A stretch of 64,000 bases of DNA from Siderastrea radians. Lineage: Eukaryota; Cnidaria; Anthozoa; Scleractinia; Rhizangiidae. The notes under the pieces were generated by a model. The model had not been told where the DNA came from, searched no databases, and saw nothing but the letters and a program-made list of their open reading frames with translations. A program made the position numbers and the translations under genes. Positions 48,341 through 59,615 of the stretch are shown here, piece by piece; the first letter of the stretch is position 1; every line of letters starts with the position of its first letter. The DNA is taken from positions 66,516,228 to 66,580,227 of the forward strand of contig OZ024887.1 in assembly GCA_964017195.1 (NCBI GenBank), given 5' to 3'.

Positions 48341-48943
48341 TTAGATTTAATTTTTTACAATAGTGTTAGGCCTCATTTAAACCTTTGAACCTTTTGAACC
48401 TTTAAGTTTTTAAAAATGCTATTGAAGGACAACATTCAAAGATTATATAATTTTTCATTTAAATATCGGACGCCTGATCTGACGTTAAAAAGAAATATTG
48501 AAATGTTCATTTCAGTCTTGTGGACGCGTGATAGACTGTAAAAATAATAAAAAAAAATACGAATACGTGTGAATGGGACCTCAATAAAACTTTACAAGTG
48601 TAATTTACCAGTGTGGCTTTCGTTTTGCAACTCTAATAGCCACGCTTTTAAATTACGATTGGAAAAGTTTTATTGAACTAACCCCCGGTTCTTATTCGTA
48701 AACTCTTCCCAGTTGATTTCGCCTGCCCTCTACGTTTTAAAATGTTTCATTAGAATATACCCTTTTCCCCGGCGGTGGGGGAATCCCATGTGAGAGAGGC
48801 AGGGATGCTCATAAAAAGTTAAAATTAATTAAACCCCCGACTGAAAGCCAAACTGGGCCTGGCTCACGCCCCGAACAAAAAAAAAGCAGAAACAAGTCTC
48901 CAATTTGAAAAACGAAAACAGATACGCGTGCATCGATGGAGAC

Positions 48944-50180
48944 ATATATGTTATTTACCGGCCGGGAGGTCCGTATAGGGAAAAACTGTGCCCGCGGTCT
49001 TGAGTACGGCCCGAGGCCGCAGGCCTCGGGCCGTACTCAAGACCAAGGGCACAGTTTTTCCCTATACGGACCGACCTAGACCGGTAAATAACATATTTAT
49101 TTTTTTCCCAACATTTGCGAGTTTGCAGATCAATCTTGAAAGGTTGTCAGAACGCGCGTAAGTTTCACTGAGTCAGATGGCAGGAAACCGTGGAGCGAAT
49201 GTAATCATAAACACTTCAAACTTTTTTAAAACTTAACTTAAGTGTAATATTTTCGACTAGAAACTATCGTATCAACACGGAAAAGGTTGTTTTTCAAGAA
49301 CAGACACGCACATGGAAAATCCTGCCCGGCATAGGGATAAAGAACCCAATTAAATACTTATAATTAAGCTTAAGCTTACTAAAAACAAAATCAAAGGACT
49401 CAATCGTTAGGACAGGTTTAATTGCCCTTGCGTAAAAAATGAAAGAGAATAATACTTCGAAAAACATTTCTGTTTAGCCTAATTACTTTCTTTTTATGTT
49501 TTGCTTCGTACCTGTAAAAGTATGTCCTGGTTCTTTGGATATAAACAATTTAATTATCTAGCGACATGGTTCGGTTTGATCTCAGTTTTCACCAAAGCGA
49601 ACGGTGCGCTGGCTTTTAAGCTTATCTTCATTTACGACAGATGAAAAAGCAAAATTCCAGTTTAAGCCTGCACAATTTCTTGAATGAAAATATACCGAAC
49701 CTCGTTAATTTAAGAGAAAAAAACTGAAAAACGAAGTCATTAAAGTAAATATCGGCGTCAAAAGGCATTGTGGCGATCGCAATTTGAAAACTAAAACTGC
49801 TGTGTGAAGTGAATTCAACAACAAACTCATCAACCGCCATGCTAAAGCTACACAAAACTAAAACGAGTACTTGCCTTTTGAAGGTATTTCAAGGTCTTTT
49901 ATTTCCCTCCTTGTTGAACTTTCCATTTACAACACACACAAGAATTGTGACTTGCCAAAAAAGTCGCATCTTTGAGCCGTAAATAAAAAAATTCTCGAGT
50001 TCAACCGAGGTATGTTGTTTTTCAACTTTCATTCAATGTTTTTCACGCGGTTAATTCGCGCGGTTACCATAACAAAACCGGTCCGGATAGGAAAAAACTG
50101 GACCGGCGGAACGCGCGTCAACAGCCAATCAAATTCAAGGATTCCGGATTCCGGACCGGAAAAATGCTTAAGAAAAAAAT
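48944..50180. mobile_element. 1.2-kb hairpin-headed segment present only in locus B
   Basis: Locus A reads GATGGAGAC|TTAATAG at 34981-34996 where B has about 1.24 kb between the same two words. The segment opens with a nearly perfect 73-bp-arm hairpin (48946-49096, centre about 49020, arms ATATGTTATTTACCGG...). Its other end, 50075-50160, has ACCGGTCCGGATAGG / CCGGACCGG palindromes. No target duplication or coding region is clear. Insertion in B is more likely than exact loss in A. Confidence 0.75.
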
Positions 50181-50679
50181 AATTAATAGTTATCACCCCA
50201 CAAAAAACTTAAATTTTAATTTTTATTAATTAAAGAAACGAAGCAGAAGTCCTGTCAATGTAAAGCTCCCCTTTGACATTTTTTTACAACTTTTAGACAG
50301 ACAGCTAAAAAGTAACGGAAACAAACCTCGATGACGGGAAGTTCGAATGTATGAAACAGAAACAACTAACAACAATATCAACTGCGCGAGGGTTAGGTTC
50401 TAAAATACATTTCTTTCGGGGAGAAAAATATCTCAAGATTATTATAATAGTGTATTTGTGGTAGACCTTCTAAAATGTATACGTGCTCGTCCCTAATATT
50501 AAAGGCCCATTTCCACTTCTATTCTTGCTGCAATTTGAGATTATCTGATCCAGTCTTTATCTGGCAGTAATGTATCCCATCAGCTTTATGTTTTGGTAAC
50601 TCCTGTGCGAAAAACGACAACGAAAAACGACAACTTGAAAAAAGAAAAGAACAAAAACGGACTGGAAAATAGCCGATAA

Positions 50680-50904
50680 ATGGCATTTACATTCGAGCAG
50701 TTTCGCGGAGACAAATCGCCACACAATCGTCGTTCTTTACACGTGCGATTTGAAATCACGCCTTACATCGCAAGAATAATAGCGTCTATGAACGGGCCTT
50801 ATGATCTGACTATAATTATACAAACCCGACACAAAACCTATCTTAATAAGAAATACCAGGTGGATGAGGCTGTAGTAAAACCCGGGGGAGAGACTCCTAT
50901 ATGA
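50680..50904 (+). CDS. Unknown 74-residue frame, locus B
   Basis: Reads MAFTFEQFRGDKSPHNRRSL and ends VKPGGETPI. No domain recognised, no upstream promoter identified. The counterpart in A is interrupted by a stop, so any coding role is at most in B. It might be an exon or a chance frame. Confidence 0.2.
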   Translation: MAFTFEQFRGDKSPHNRRSLHVRFEITPYIARIIASMNGPYDLTIIIQTRHKTYLNKKYQVDEAVVKPGGETPI

Positions 50905-51088
50905 AAGGGGCAGTTATGTTCGTCGTCTTTGGGGTACGAATTTTAGATTTTGGTCTCACGTAGCGTGTTCAGGGCGGTAAGCCAATATTCTCAGGAACGC
51001 AGGTATCGCTTAGGGTTGAGCGTAAAGAAATGTCTATGAGAAGATGAAAAGGAAAAGCCGTCATGCTTTGCTGGTGCGTGGTCTTCAT

Positions 51089-51627
51089 TAGGGCTCAAAT
51101 AAATCCCGAGCAAACTATTAGTCACATGACCAATCCTAACCTCACTTACTCTTGAATCAAAATAAAATAAATTACTAACTATTGAGAAAGGCGTAATTTG
51201 CAACTGACTCGCAAGACTCGCATGACTCGCAGACTCGCACAACTCGCATGACTCGCAGACTCACATGACTCGCAGACTCGCAAAATAGCCGACCTCGGCG
51301 CAAACTGTTTAAATCTATTACAGTTATGTTTTTAGTCTCAAACCACGAATTATTGGATTTTGTCTCCTGACAAATTCAAAAGTTGTCCGTAAGTGTGATA
51401 TATACGAGCCATAATATTAGTGTTTTATTTCTTTTGTAAATTAAACCCCACCGGGTATTTGAATCGTAAAAAAAACGTTGAAAGAAAAACGAGAAGACGA
51501 TATTCCAACCTGGCTGCATTTCACACTGTGTTTTTTGCTCGGTTGTTGCAGCAAAGTGTTTTAACCACTGTAAACCACGCTTGGTAGCATGGTTGAAAAG
51601 TGTAACACAGAAGCAAACACAGTTGAG
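51089..51627. other. Right flank of locus B, no gene seen
   Basis: First single-copy sequence after the duplication; holds the ACTCGC repeat (51196-51276) and AT-rich DNA. Confidence 0.5.
51196..51276. repeat. ACTCGCATGACTCGCAG repeat
   Basis: Same unit as 32128-32204 but reverse-complemented, located about 110 bp to the right of the end of locus B. Confidence 0.7.
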
Positions 51628-51947
51628 TTAACCCTTTGTGACCGGATGGCCGATATATCGGCCATGAAAACAATCAACCAAATTCTACTCAGCGGATTCT
51701 CAAATCGTAGTTCCCAGACTTCCCACGCCAAAGCAATATCAGTTGCCATCTTGGATTTCATCTGACACCTGTCAAGAGATGCCAATAATTTTTTTGAATG
51801 TCATCCCATGAAGTACGTTCATTGTTGTAAATACTCCGAAATTTTGGTACTCAAACGTTTTAAATTGAATATTTTGCAGATTTTTCAGATTTTCGTATAC
51901 TAAAAGTTTCTAAATCTCCAAAATTAATTTAGGCTGCAAAGGGTTAA
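51628..51947. mobile_element. About 320-bp MITE with TTAACCCTTTG ends
   Basis: TTAACCCTTTG at the left and CAAAGGGTTAA at the right are exact complements. The outer TTAA may be the duplicated target, as in piggyBac-type elements whose TIRs begin CCC. The inside contains GGCCGATATATCGGCC, a perfect palindrome (51648-51663). Confidence 0.55.
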
Positions 51948-54940
51948 GACAAACAAACACTCAAATGTGACTTCAGCCACTCTCAACCGAAGCATTATGT
52001 TATCGAGTGTGGTTAAATCTTTGAAAATTTGGTTCATCATCCAAGTAATATGACAGTCAAATTAAATCCAAGCGCGCCCATCCAACACCCCCCTCCCCCA
52101 CTCCCCCGCGCAAACCCTGAGCCTTTGAATGTTTGGAAAAATTTTGGTCAAATTTTCCACTATGTTGGCAGTTTACATTGTCAAATGCACCACCGGTTAG
52201 GGCTTCACAGAGCCACAAATTCCCCACCCCTGATGTTGATAACGAGGTATTGACGCAAGTATTTAGCAAAAATTTTCCTGTGTTTCAGACGTTTTATAAC
52301 CGTTTATTCAAATTTAATATTCAAACAGTTGACCGCTTATACAAAATTTGCGTCACCTGAAATTTTTAAAGATCAAAAGAAGGACAAAAAAAAAAAAAAC
52401 AAACAAGGTCTTAAGAGTGAATGTCAGTAAAAATCAAAGAAAAACCGTAAAATCGCGACCACGGTCAAAAAATCGATTTCGCTCATTTTTTGTCTACAGT
52501 AAGTTTAAGGTACTAAACAAAGTGAAATGGGGTTAGTTTTTTGAAATATCCGTTTTGAACAACATTAACGGTTAAAAACCATCTGATCGCATTTGGCGGT
52601 GCGCGAGCCCAAAATTTTGCACTTTTTGCAAGATTCCCGTTCGAAATAAAATACAACAGCAACACTTCTTCAGCTACAAATGTACACACTGGGTCTTATT
52701 TAATTGGGATATGGTGTTCTTTTTCGTCTCAGGGTCTTCCTGAAGGAAAAAAGCACAAAGTTTGAAGTTACATTTTCAGCCGTTCGATTACACGCCAAAA
52801 CATGCCCGAAACAGCTTCGTAGAAATGTATGTGGTAGTGCATCAAAATGTCTAATATTGTAGACTTAGAGTCTTGAAACATAGTTCTAAAAAGTTATGGT
52901 TTTGTATTTCTGGGACCTTCTCATTTATGAATGCGAACGCCAACTGAATTTCGGCAAAACACAAGTGACGCCATAACGCAATTATAACATTAAAAGTGCG
53001 GCATGCGATAAACACGGAAATCTTCCGTTCAGTAACATCTAATATCTGATTAAAATCACTCAAATTAGGTGAATCAGGTAAATAATATTGTTTTGCATCC
53101 CTCTCATTAAATAAAGCTTAAATGTGTACAACTAAAACAGCTAAATTCGACCAATTACACGCGACGACCGAACATAGTCATGATTGTAATCTTGTTTTAT
53201 ACACGCAAGCTCGGTTACATGTAACTGAATTATGCCGCACAGCACGAAACCAAACTACTTTCACCGGGACTCACAGCGATAAAATGACCTTTAGATTAAA
53301 CCGTTTTGCCGATGTCTTGAAATTCACCTCAAAACTGGTGTATTTTATAATAGATCACTGACTCAGTTTATGAGACTTACCAGCCTGACGGCTGTCAGTT
53401 GTCGATAACACGCAAAGCCAAGTCTTGTAAACATCCCTAGTTGATTTTCTCCACCAGCAGTTTTTACTTTAAAAGTTCTCATTATGGACTTACGATAGTG
53501 GACTTACGGTCCACTATCATTCTGGTTTGGACTCAAATAAGTCAAGAAACGATACCAATTGTTCCAATTCTTTCCCGCGTGACTACTCAAAATAGACGTG
53601 TCACGTAACATGCAGTTATACGTAAATTGAACTTACTAAAAGGGACGTACCACAACTGAGAAAAGTGAGGTGGGGGTAGGGAATTTTCGAGCTGCACAAT
53701 TTTTTTTTCGTTGACATTTCCCTTGCAGAAATATTTTTTCCGTATTCAAGAACTTCTTTTCTGGGCTACTTGCTGTGTATCATTTTTTTTCTCATAAAGT
53801 TCCCTTGCATGATTTTTTTTTTGTTCTCCCCGCCCCCCATAACGTTTCTAATGGTCCGTCCCTAATGCGACAGCCAAGCAAACGGTAAACAAGAAAAAGG
53901 CTGCAAAATTATTATTTGTAAGTCTCGACTTTTGAAGAAACAAATGAAACACGCACATTTGTTTACTTATGGGAAACACTCATTGTTACCCAAGTAAGAA
54001 AGCTAATTATAAGAACCTCATCGTTTTGTTTAAAATACTAGTGGCAAAAACTATTAATCAAAAAGGGTCCCAACTTCGATGGAGAATGTTTTGCTCATTC
54101 TTCGTCTTTGCAGGTGGTGTTTGCGGCGCAGATAAGGCCATCCCCATGAACTTGGAAATAACAGAGGAAGTGGAGAGGGAAACTAACTCAGAAGCTTTCT
54201 ATTTGTTTTTGTTTTGTTTTGTTTTGGTTTTTTTTTTGGAGTTGTTGAAAAAAAAAATTGCGTCCGTGGGGATGGCCTAACTGACGACAGAAATTGTTCA
54301 TCTGCGGACATACCAATATTATCCTGCGAAAAAGACATCAGTAGTCACAAGACGTTTTTGCAGTTCTCCAGGGTTGAAAAGGAAGCTGGTTTGATTTAAG
54401 CGAGAAGTGGAATTTTTCAGAGTCCAAAGCATTTTTCGGAAATTGCCATTTGTCCGTCTTATTGATCAAGTCTTGGGATAGGATAGGGGTGAGCGAGAAA
54501 TTATGTTGTATTCCTCAGAAAAGTTCGGGCGATAGAAAGCAGGTACCACAAGCGGAAAGGGAGATTAACGTGCTAACTTCCAGGAAGCTGTATGAACTAA
54601 CAAAACAACTTATCCCGGTTGTTTCTTGTAATTGATTATAGTTTTATTGTCCTAGCTTTTCGAATTTTCAGGATAAATCCTTCCCATTCTGCTATTTTTT
54701 TAATGGACCCCACTCCTTCTCTTCTTCAATCCCTTGCTTCCAACTTCCCCCCCCCCAAAAAGAAAATTACTTAAAACTGTAAGAAAATAGAGACTAGCTC
54801 AACGGTCGCCCGTAAGTACTGAGTTTTTGCATTTGAAGTAAAAAAAATATACGGAACGACTGATCCTTACGGCAGTTCAAGAAACGAAGACACGGAAGAC
54901 GAAATACGTAAAGCAAAAAAATGTTTGAAACAAAAAAATT
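51948..54940. other. Single-copy AT-rich stretch, no gene seen
   Basis: Frames of 60-103 codons have no motifs. Holds one member of an inverted repeat pair (52408-52592), a 14-base hairpin in GGACTTACGATAGTGGACTT (53484-53515 region), and GGCCATCCCCA inverted ends around 54137-54280. Confidence 0.5.
52408..52592 (+). repeat. Dispersed repeat, first member
   Basis: Shares about 180 bases with the reverse complement of 58528-58710: TGAATGTCAGTAAAAATCAA, the CGACCACGGTCAAAAAATCG block, TTTTTTGTCTACAG and AACGGTTAAAAAC. Diverged; coding not evident. Confidence 0.65.
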
Positions 54941-55370
54941 GCCCGATATTTCGGTTTGCAAAACAAACCTTCTTCAGGGGCTACAAAAGTAGAATGAGTA
55001 AATACGTTACAGGACCGTTAACATAAAAGTTTAAAAATTTAAAATAAATGAATATAATAGGTTGGTGGTTGAACAAGAAGTGTCATTAATGTAGCTCATC
55101 ACGTCTGTTTAATCCTTGCGGCTCAAGTGACTTGGCCTTGTCAATTAAGTGTGCCTCACGTGCTTTTCTTACGGAGTCGCGGTTAGTATGTATTAGTTCC
55201 AAGGGAATGAGACGGATGTCGTTGACGGAGTGCCCGGGTAAGTTGAAATGTTCCGAAACAGGGGTTGGGTTAGCAAGCTGTTGATGATTTTGGACGGAAC
55301 GACGATGTTCGCCAAAGCGTTCGTGAAGATGTCGCTGTGGTCTTTCCAGTTTATAAATTTTGCATTTGGC
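54941..55370 (-). pseudogene. 3' end of a second Penelope-like element (GIY-YIG C-terminal half)
   Basis: Reading minus from 55370: RHLHERFGEHRRSVQNHQQL, TPVSEHFNLPGHSVNDIRLI, then RKAREAHLIDKAKSLEPQGL and NRRDELH to a TAA at 55086-55088. This is the distal half of a retroelement GIY-YIG endonuclease: R-x-EHR, HFN-x-PGHS, and E-x-LI-x-K...GLN. The GIY and YIG part is degraded or missing. After the stop a roughly 100-base AT-rich tail leads to a CTGAAGA-stem-GAAA motif (54949-54978). It belongs to a different family from the locus A/B element. Confidence 0.7.
54946..54982 (-). ncRNA. Hammerhead-like motif in second Penelope tail
   Basis: On minus: CCTGAAGA, one A, a perfect 6-base stem GGTTTG/CAAACC with loop TTTT, then GAAA. 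Same layout (CTGANGA + one base + stem + GAAA) as in the unrelated locus A/B element. Closing stems and cleavage site are not resolved. Confidence 0.45.
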
Positions 55371-56947
55371 ATTTCTGAATATAATCTGGGATCTATTTTT
55401 ACAACTTGATCATGATACTGAAACAAAAAATGGCCGAAAAAAACATAGCCTGCATAGCAAGCCTTTCCGAGTAAAAATTGGGGCGAGCGCGAAAAAAGTG
55501 ACCCGCCCCAATTTTTACGCGGTAAAAAAAGCAAAAAATGCTTCCAACCTGCGGAAAACCCTACGGAAACGCTTGTTACAAAGGCTAAAAAACCTAAAAA
55601 ACACGATGTTGAGAGGACAACTGGATGGTTCGTGTGAGGTGTATAAGAGGATCTGTTTCAGGACGGAAAAGTTAGAGGATAACCTGCGCACACATGACTC
55701 AAAATTTCTCTCCTGCGTTGCGGCAAAGATGCGGGTAGGCTAGTTAGTGGATATTATACTGTTCCCTGTCTGTGAACTTAACGTACAAATCTACTTTGTG
55801 CAACGTAAATAAATATATTTGTGTAGTTTCAGATTTGCGAGGAACTTGTTTTTTGCAGTGTAACAGTATAACCAGGCCACATTTAGTCAAAGCCGATGGT
55901 TTGTTTGGACGGAGCCCTTACTCATCCTCCTGCATATGCATGCTGTCTAAAACAACGTCAGTAGTAGAAGAGAAACAGAAGTGAAATTTCTCGAGGCATG
56001 CGCGCAAAGCTGCTTGAACGCGCAACACTGGAGTACTCGACGGCAAATACTGTCTTTTATAGCAGAAAATTTGTCTCTCCACGAGTTACGACAATTCTTC
56101 CCAACGATCACCAGCAATATTGTTGTTTCATGGGAGGGCTGCTCCTGTACCTTGTAATGAGACCAGAAGAATGCGACTTAAGCCCGCAAAGACTTGACTT
56201 AATTTATTACGAGTCCCCACGTATTTTTAGGATGTCCCTTTTAGCGAATAGTTCCTGAAAATGCCAACATGTGAGACAATAAGAATTCCAAACGTTATCA
56301 GTTAGAACGAGAATATCAGAGCGTATCAATCAACAGTATCAGCAATATTGTTGTTAGACCAACTTCGAGTCTAGGAGCAAGAGAACACTAAACAGAAGTC
56401 TGGCTGCATGTTGGGCTTCTGTTCGAAAGTCTATCTCCTTTTCAGGACAGGCGTTCCTTGCTAGCTTAGGACAAACTTCCTAGCTCGAGAGTGAGCATTG
56501 GGATCTGACAGTCTTATTCCATGGGCCAAGTTCGAAGGAGCTATGCAATCACCAATTGAAGTTCTGGTTCCTCCATTCCAGCGTATAACAAGTGGGCGAA
56601 CTTTTAGAGAGAGCTGTCAGGCACAGACACTTTAAGAAAGCCTCTCTGCACTCTTCTTCAGAATACCTGCCTGGAGGCAATTTTAATGACAGGGAGGAGG
56701 GCGTGCTCTTCCCTGCTCTGAAGAAAGAAGCGTGACAGCGTACGGCCATTTTACCTACCTGTAGGCATACCGCGATACAATAAGACTTAAAATAGCACTG
56801 TAAGAGGAAACTCTGTATGATAAAGCAACGAGATTGTACGCTTGTAAGTTGACGGAGGTTTACGAATGAATTCATACTCTTCAGAGTAACCTGCAGACTG
56901 GTGATGGATAACCGCCACCTACAAAGGGTTGGGCCTTGAAGACTACC
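55371..56947. other. No gene seen
   Basis: Includes an inverted repeat about AAAAATTGGGGCGAG / CGCCCCAATTTTT (55474-55520). The 127-codon frame (55360-55743) and the 158-codon minus frame (56549-57025) lack any recognisable domain; the latter runs into the MITE at 56948. Confidence 0.4.
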
Positions 56948-57413
56948 GTGTGGCACTAAATTTTTGCGGGTTCTAATTTTTGCGATTTTTTGCGGTTTTT
57001 TCAATCCGCAAAAATAAGTTCCCACGAAATAAAATTACGGTAAATTTTTTCTCCGCAAAAATTTACTCCACTGTGGAAATTATATACAAAAATGCTGATT
57101 TGAAGGAGAAAATGCCACAAACAACTTGGTGGACAATACATCAAGTGGTACCCTAGTTATTTTCCATCCCTTGTAGCGTAACAGATTAACATTCCCATGT
57201 TGTTTTATTTGTATTTCGATTCCTTTTAGTGGGCCTTTACTCCAAAAAACGAAAAAGTTGTCAGTTCCATTTGAACGCGACTTCCAGAAAATCGCGAAAA
57301 TTAATTCCCAGCAAGAAAAACCAGTCTTTTCAAATTGCAAAAATTAGTTCCCGCAAAACACAAAAAATCGCCAATCCGCAAAATTAAACTCCCGCAAAAA
57401 TTTAGTGCAACAC
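56948..57413. mobile_element. About 466-bp MITE with GCACTAAATTTTTGCGGG ends
   Basis: The left end GTGTGGCACTAAATTTTTGC and the right end CCCGCAAAAATTTAGTGCAA are inverted complements with one or two mismatches. Sub-repeats of CCGCAAAAATTA(A/G)TTCCC occur inside both arms. No target duplication is visible. Confidence 0.7.
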
Positions 57414-59569
57414 GATATCAGAAAGGAGACGTGATTCACTGGCAAGCAGAAAAAAATCTAACGGAGCAGTTTCAACAAGGGGGGGAAACTGGACATAAAT
57501 GTAATCCTTACGACGTCATTGAGAGACCAATCAGGGCGCGTCGATTTCAACCCGACGAGGGTTCAGTGCACAACAGATCACCGGCTTCTTTGGTCGACTG
57601 CCAGCTAAGAAACGCTGAGTGGAAAAAGCAGGGAAAGAGCGTGATAATGATGATACCGACTCTGCATCTTAAGTAGGCAAAATCCGTCACGAATGTACGA
57701 TCAGGCGTTGCGTGACACACCAATGTGTTGATCTGCAATCTATCCGGCTCGCACCTGTTGTGGAGTTTCGGTTTATCGTCGTTCGTTTGATTTCAGTAAA
57801 CCAAAAACCAAGGTTTAAAATTTTTCCCAAAAACATTCCTTAATACATTTAAGATGTATTTTTATGGACGTTTCGAAGGAAGCAGTTAAAGTGCCGACAG
57901 GTCCTAAACTGATTGGAAATAATACTGTCTGGGAAGACTCGCGAAGGAAGTTACGGTACGTTATTTGTAGATACCTTAAATTAACTTGAAAGAGTACAAG
58001 CAAAACAATGTAACAAGGAACGTTTGAAAAGTTTACGTTGATTTTTACGAGGCAAGTTGCCGTATTCGTACCAAACATTTTTCTTGTTGAACACATACTG
58101 AGCGCTTTGTTGTATTTGAACATGATGCCATTTGTAATTTATCAGAAATTCACTTTGTGTTTGCATTGCAATATTAGAAGGTCCCAGAAAATTAAAACAA
58201 CGATAATGAAGAACCATCTTTAAAGTACCCCTGGATAAAGACTGGAACATTTTAATGCACTACCACATGCATTTTCGTGGAGCTACTTTGGTCCATGTTT
58301 TTGGTGTTTTTTACATTTCTCAAATGTCGCTTCGCAATCCATGTCTTGCTCTTACGAAAACAACGTGAGACAAAAAATATCACTATATCTAGAATGAAGA
58401 AGGCCCAATATGTTTATTTATAGTAAGGGAAGTCTGGCTGTTACATTTTAGTGAGCGTAGGAACTACCTGAAAAGTGCAACACTTCGAGGTCACGTAAAC
58501 TGAAATTTGAATTCTATAGGTCGGTTCAGTTTTTAACCGTTTATTCCCGGTAAACAGAATATTTCAAGAAGTTAACCCAATTTCACTTTCTTACATACAT
58601 TAAAGTTCCTGTAGACAAAGAATGAGACAAATTGATTTTTTGACCGTGGCCGCGATTTTCTAAATTTTCTTTGATTTTTACTGACATTCACTTACTCACA
58701 GTTAGTAACTCACTTTTTCGTCGGTGTAGCGCTTGATTATTCATGTTTATTCATTTTATAGTCGGTGGCCTCTCTAACGAAAGTTTTTATGATTTTTTGC
58801 ACCATTCACTATTGCAGGAAGCAATACGAATGAAAATGGATGCTCAAACAAAACAAAGAATACCACAATATATACAATATCTTTTTTTCAATAATTAAAC
58901 CACAATATACACAATATCTATATTACAATAATAAATTAATGAATTGCAACAAATCCAGACGGAAAACATTAACGTTTTTTAAACTTAAAACAAATCGAAG
59001 AAAACCGTGATGTATAATTTTTGTTTATATAGCAATAATGTGGCTTGAACTCCTGTAGCTTGCGACCGTTGTCGATAGAAATGCCCGACTGGGCGGGTCT
59101 CGTTTCGAATCAAATTTCCCACTACGCGGAGCTAACCTCGCATCAAATGCCCTGGTTTGCCCGGGGAAGGGGATGTGTGCTCTTGGATTTGACTGATACA
59201 TAACACGCAGTCCACGCAGACTGTTCGTTATTCGCTGGCTGGGAGACAAGACGAAAGTCTGAGAGCAAACGAAAGCTGAGAATTTTTCTTCCAGATCTTT
59301 CTATTCTTCGATTACAAGCATACTATTTAAAATAGTAATAAGCTTCGGATTTATGACTTACAAACAAGAACACTAACAGTGGCGAACTAGTAACAATGGT
59401 GCACCAAAACAATACTTAAAACGAACTGACTGATCATGTGAAATGTTAAAACAACTGGGTCGCACACAGTTCTCGTGTTTCCCTTATTAGTTTAATTTTT
59501 TGATGATGTTAAAACCAGCAGTTTACAGCCAGTCACTAACATTTGAGGTGTGTGTTTTCGTTCTTCGCA
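57414..59569. other. Upstream region of sulfotransferase gene, no other gene seen
   Basis: AT-rich, with the inverted dispersed repeat (58528-58710), repeated CACAATATA(T/C)ACAATATCT words (58864-58922) and a GC-rich CAAATGCCCTGGTTTGCCCGG block (59090-59205) akin to the MITE interiors. First exon and promoter of the sulfotransferase could be here but cannot be placed. Confidence 0.4.
58528..58710 (-). repeat. Dispersed repeat, second member (inverted)
   Basis: Reverse-complement partner of 52408-52592, about 6 kb away. Ends in TTACTGACATTCACTTACTC on plus. Confidence 0.65.
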
Positions 59570-59572
59570 GGT
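59570..59572 (+). promoter_or_regulatory. Likely 3' splice site of a 5'-UTR intron
   Basis: The pyrimidine-rich GTTTTCGTTCTTCGCAG ends at about 59570, followed by 45 bases without a start codon and then the sulfotransferase ATG. This suggests that the coding sequence is a single exon preceded by at least one untranslated exon. Confidence 0.4.
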
Positions 59573-59615
59573 TAAAATTCCACCAAGCTATCTGTAGTGT
59601 TGCTGAAGTGTTATC

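Larger units (their letters stand above)
47012..48420. mobile_element. Penelope-like element remnant, locus B
   Basis: Inverted 3' end (47012-47590, minus) and sense 3' end (47833-48420, plus) face each other around about 240 bp of plus-strand RT-linker sequence. The RT palm kept in locus A is missing, and the sense endonuclease missing in A is kept here. Comparison of the two rebuilds the arrangement of the parent insertion: inverted 3' end, then RT, then endonuclease and tail. Confidence 0.85.
35896..51088 (+). repeat. Segmental duplication, locus B (predicted full unit, 15.2 kb)
   Basis: The part 36817-51088 is homologous to locus A. The part 35896-36816 has no partner inside the window. 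In a simple tandem duplication it would match the sequence left of giant-element copy 1, beyond the window start. That makes the unit 15,193 bp, the same value as the A-to-B offset at the right end. B has neither giant-element insertion. Confidence 0.8.

Noticed and set aside
56549..57025. 158-codon minus frame
   Set aside because: No domain, odd composition, and it begins inside the MITE at 56948-57413.
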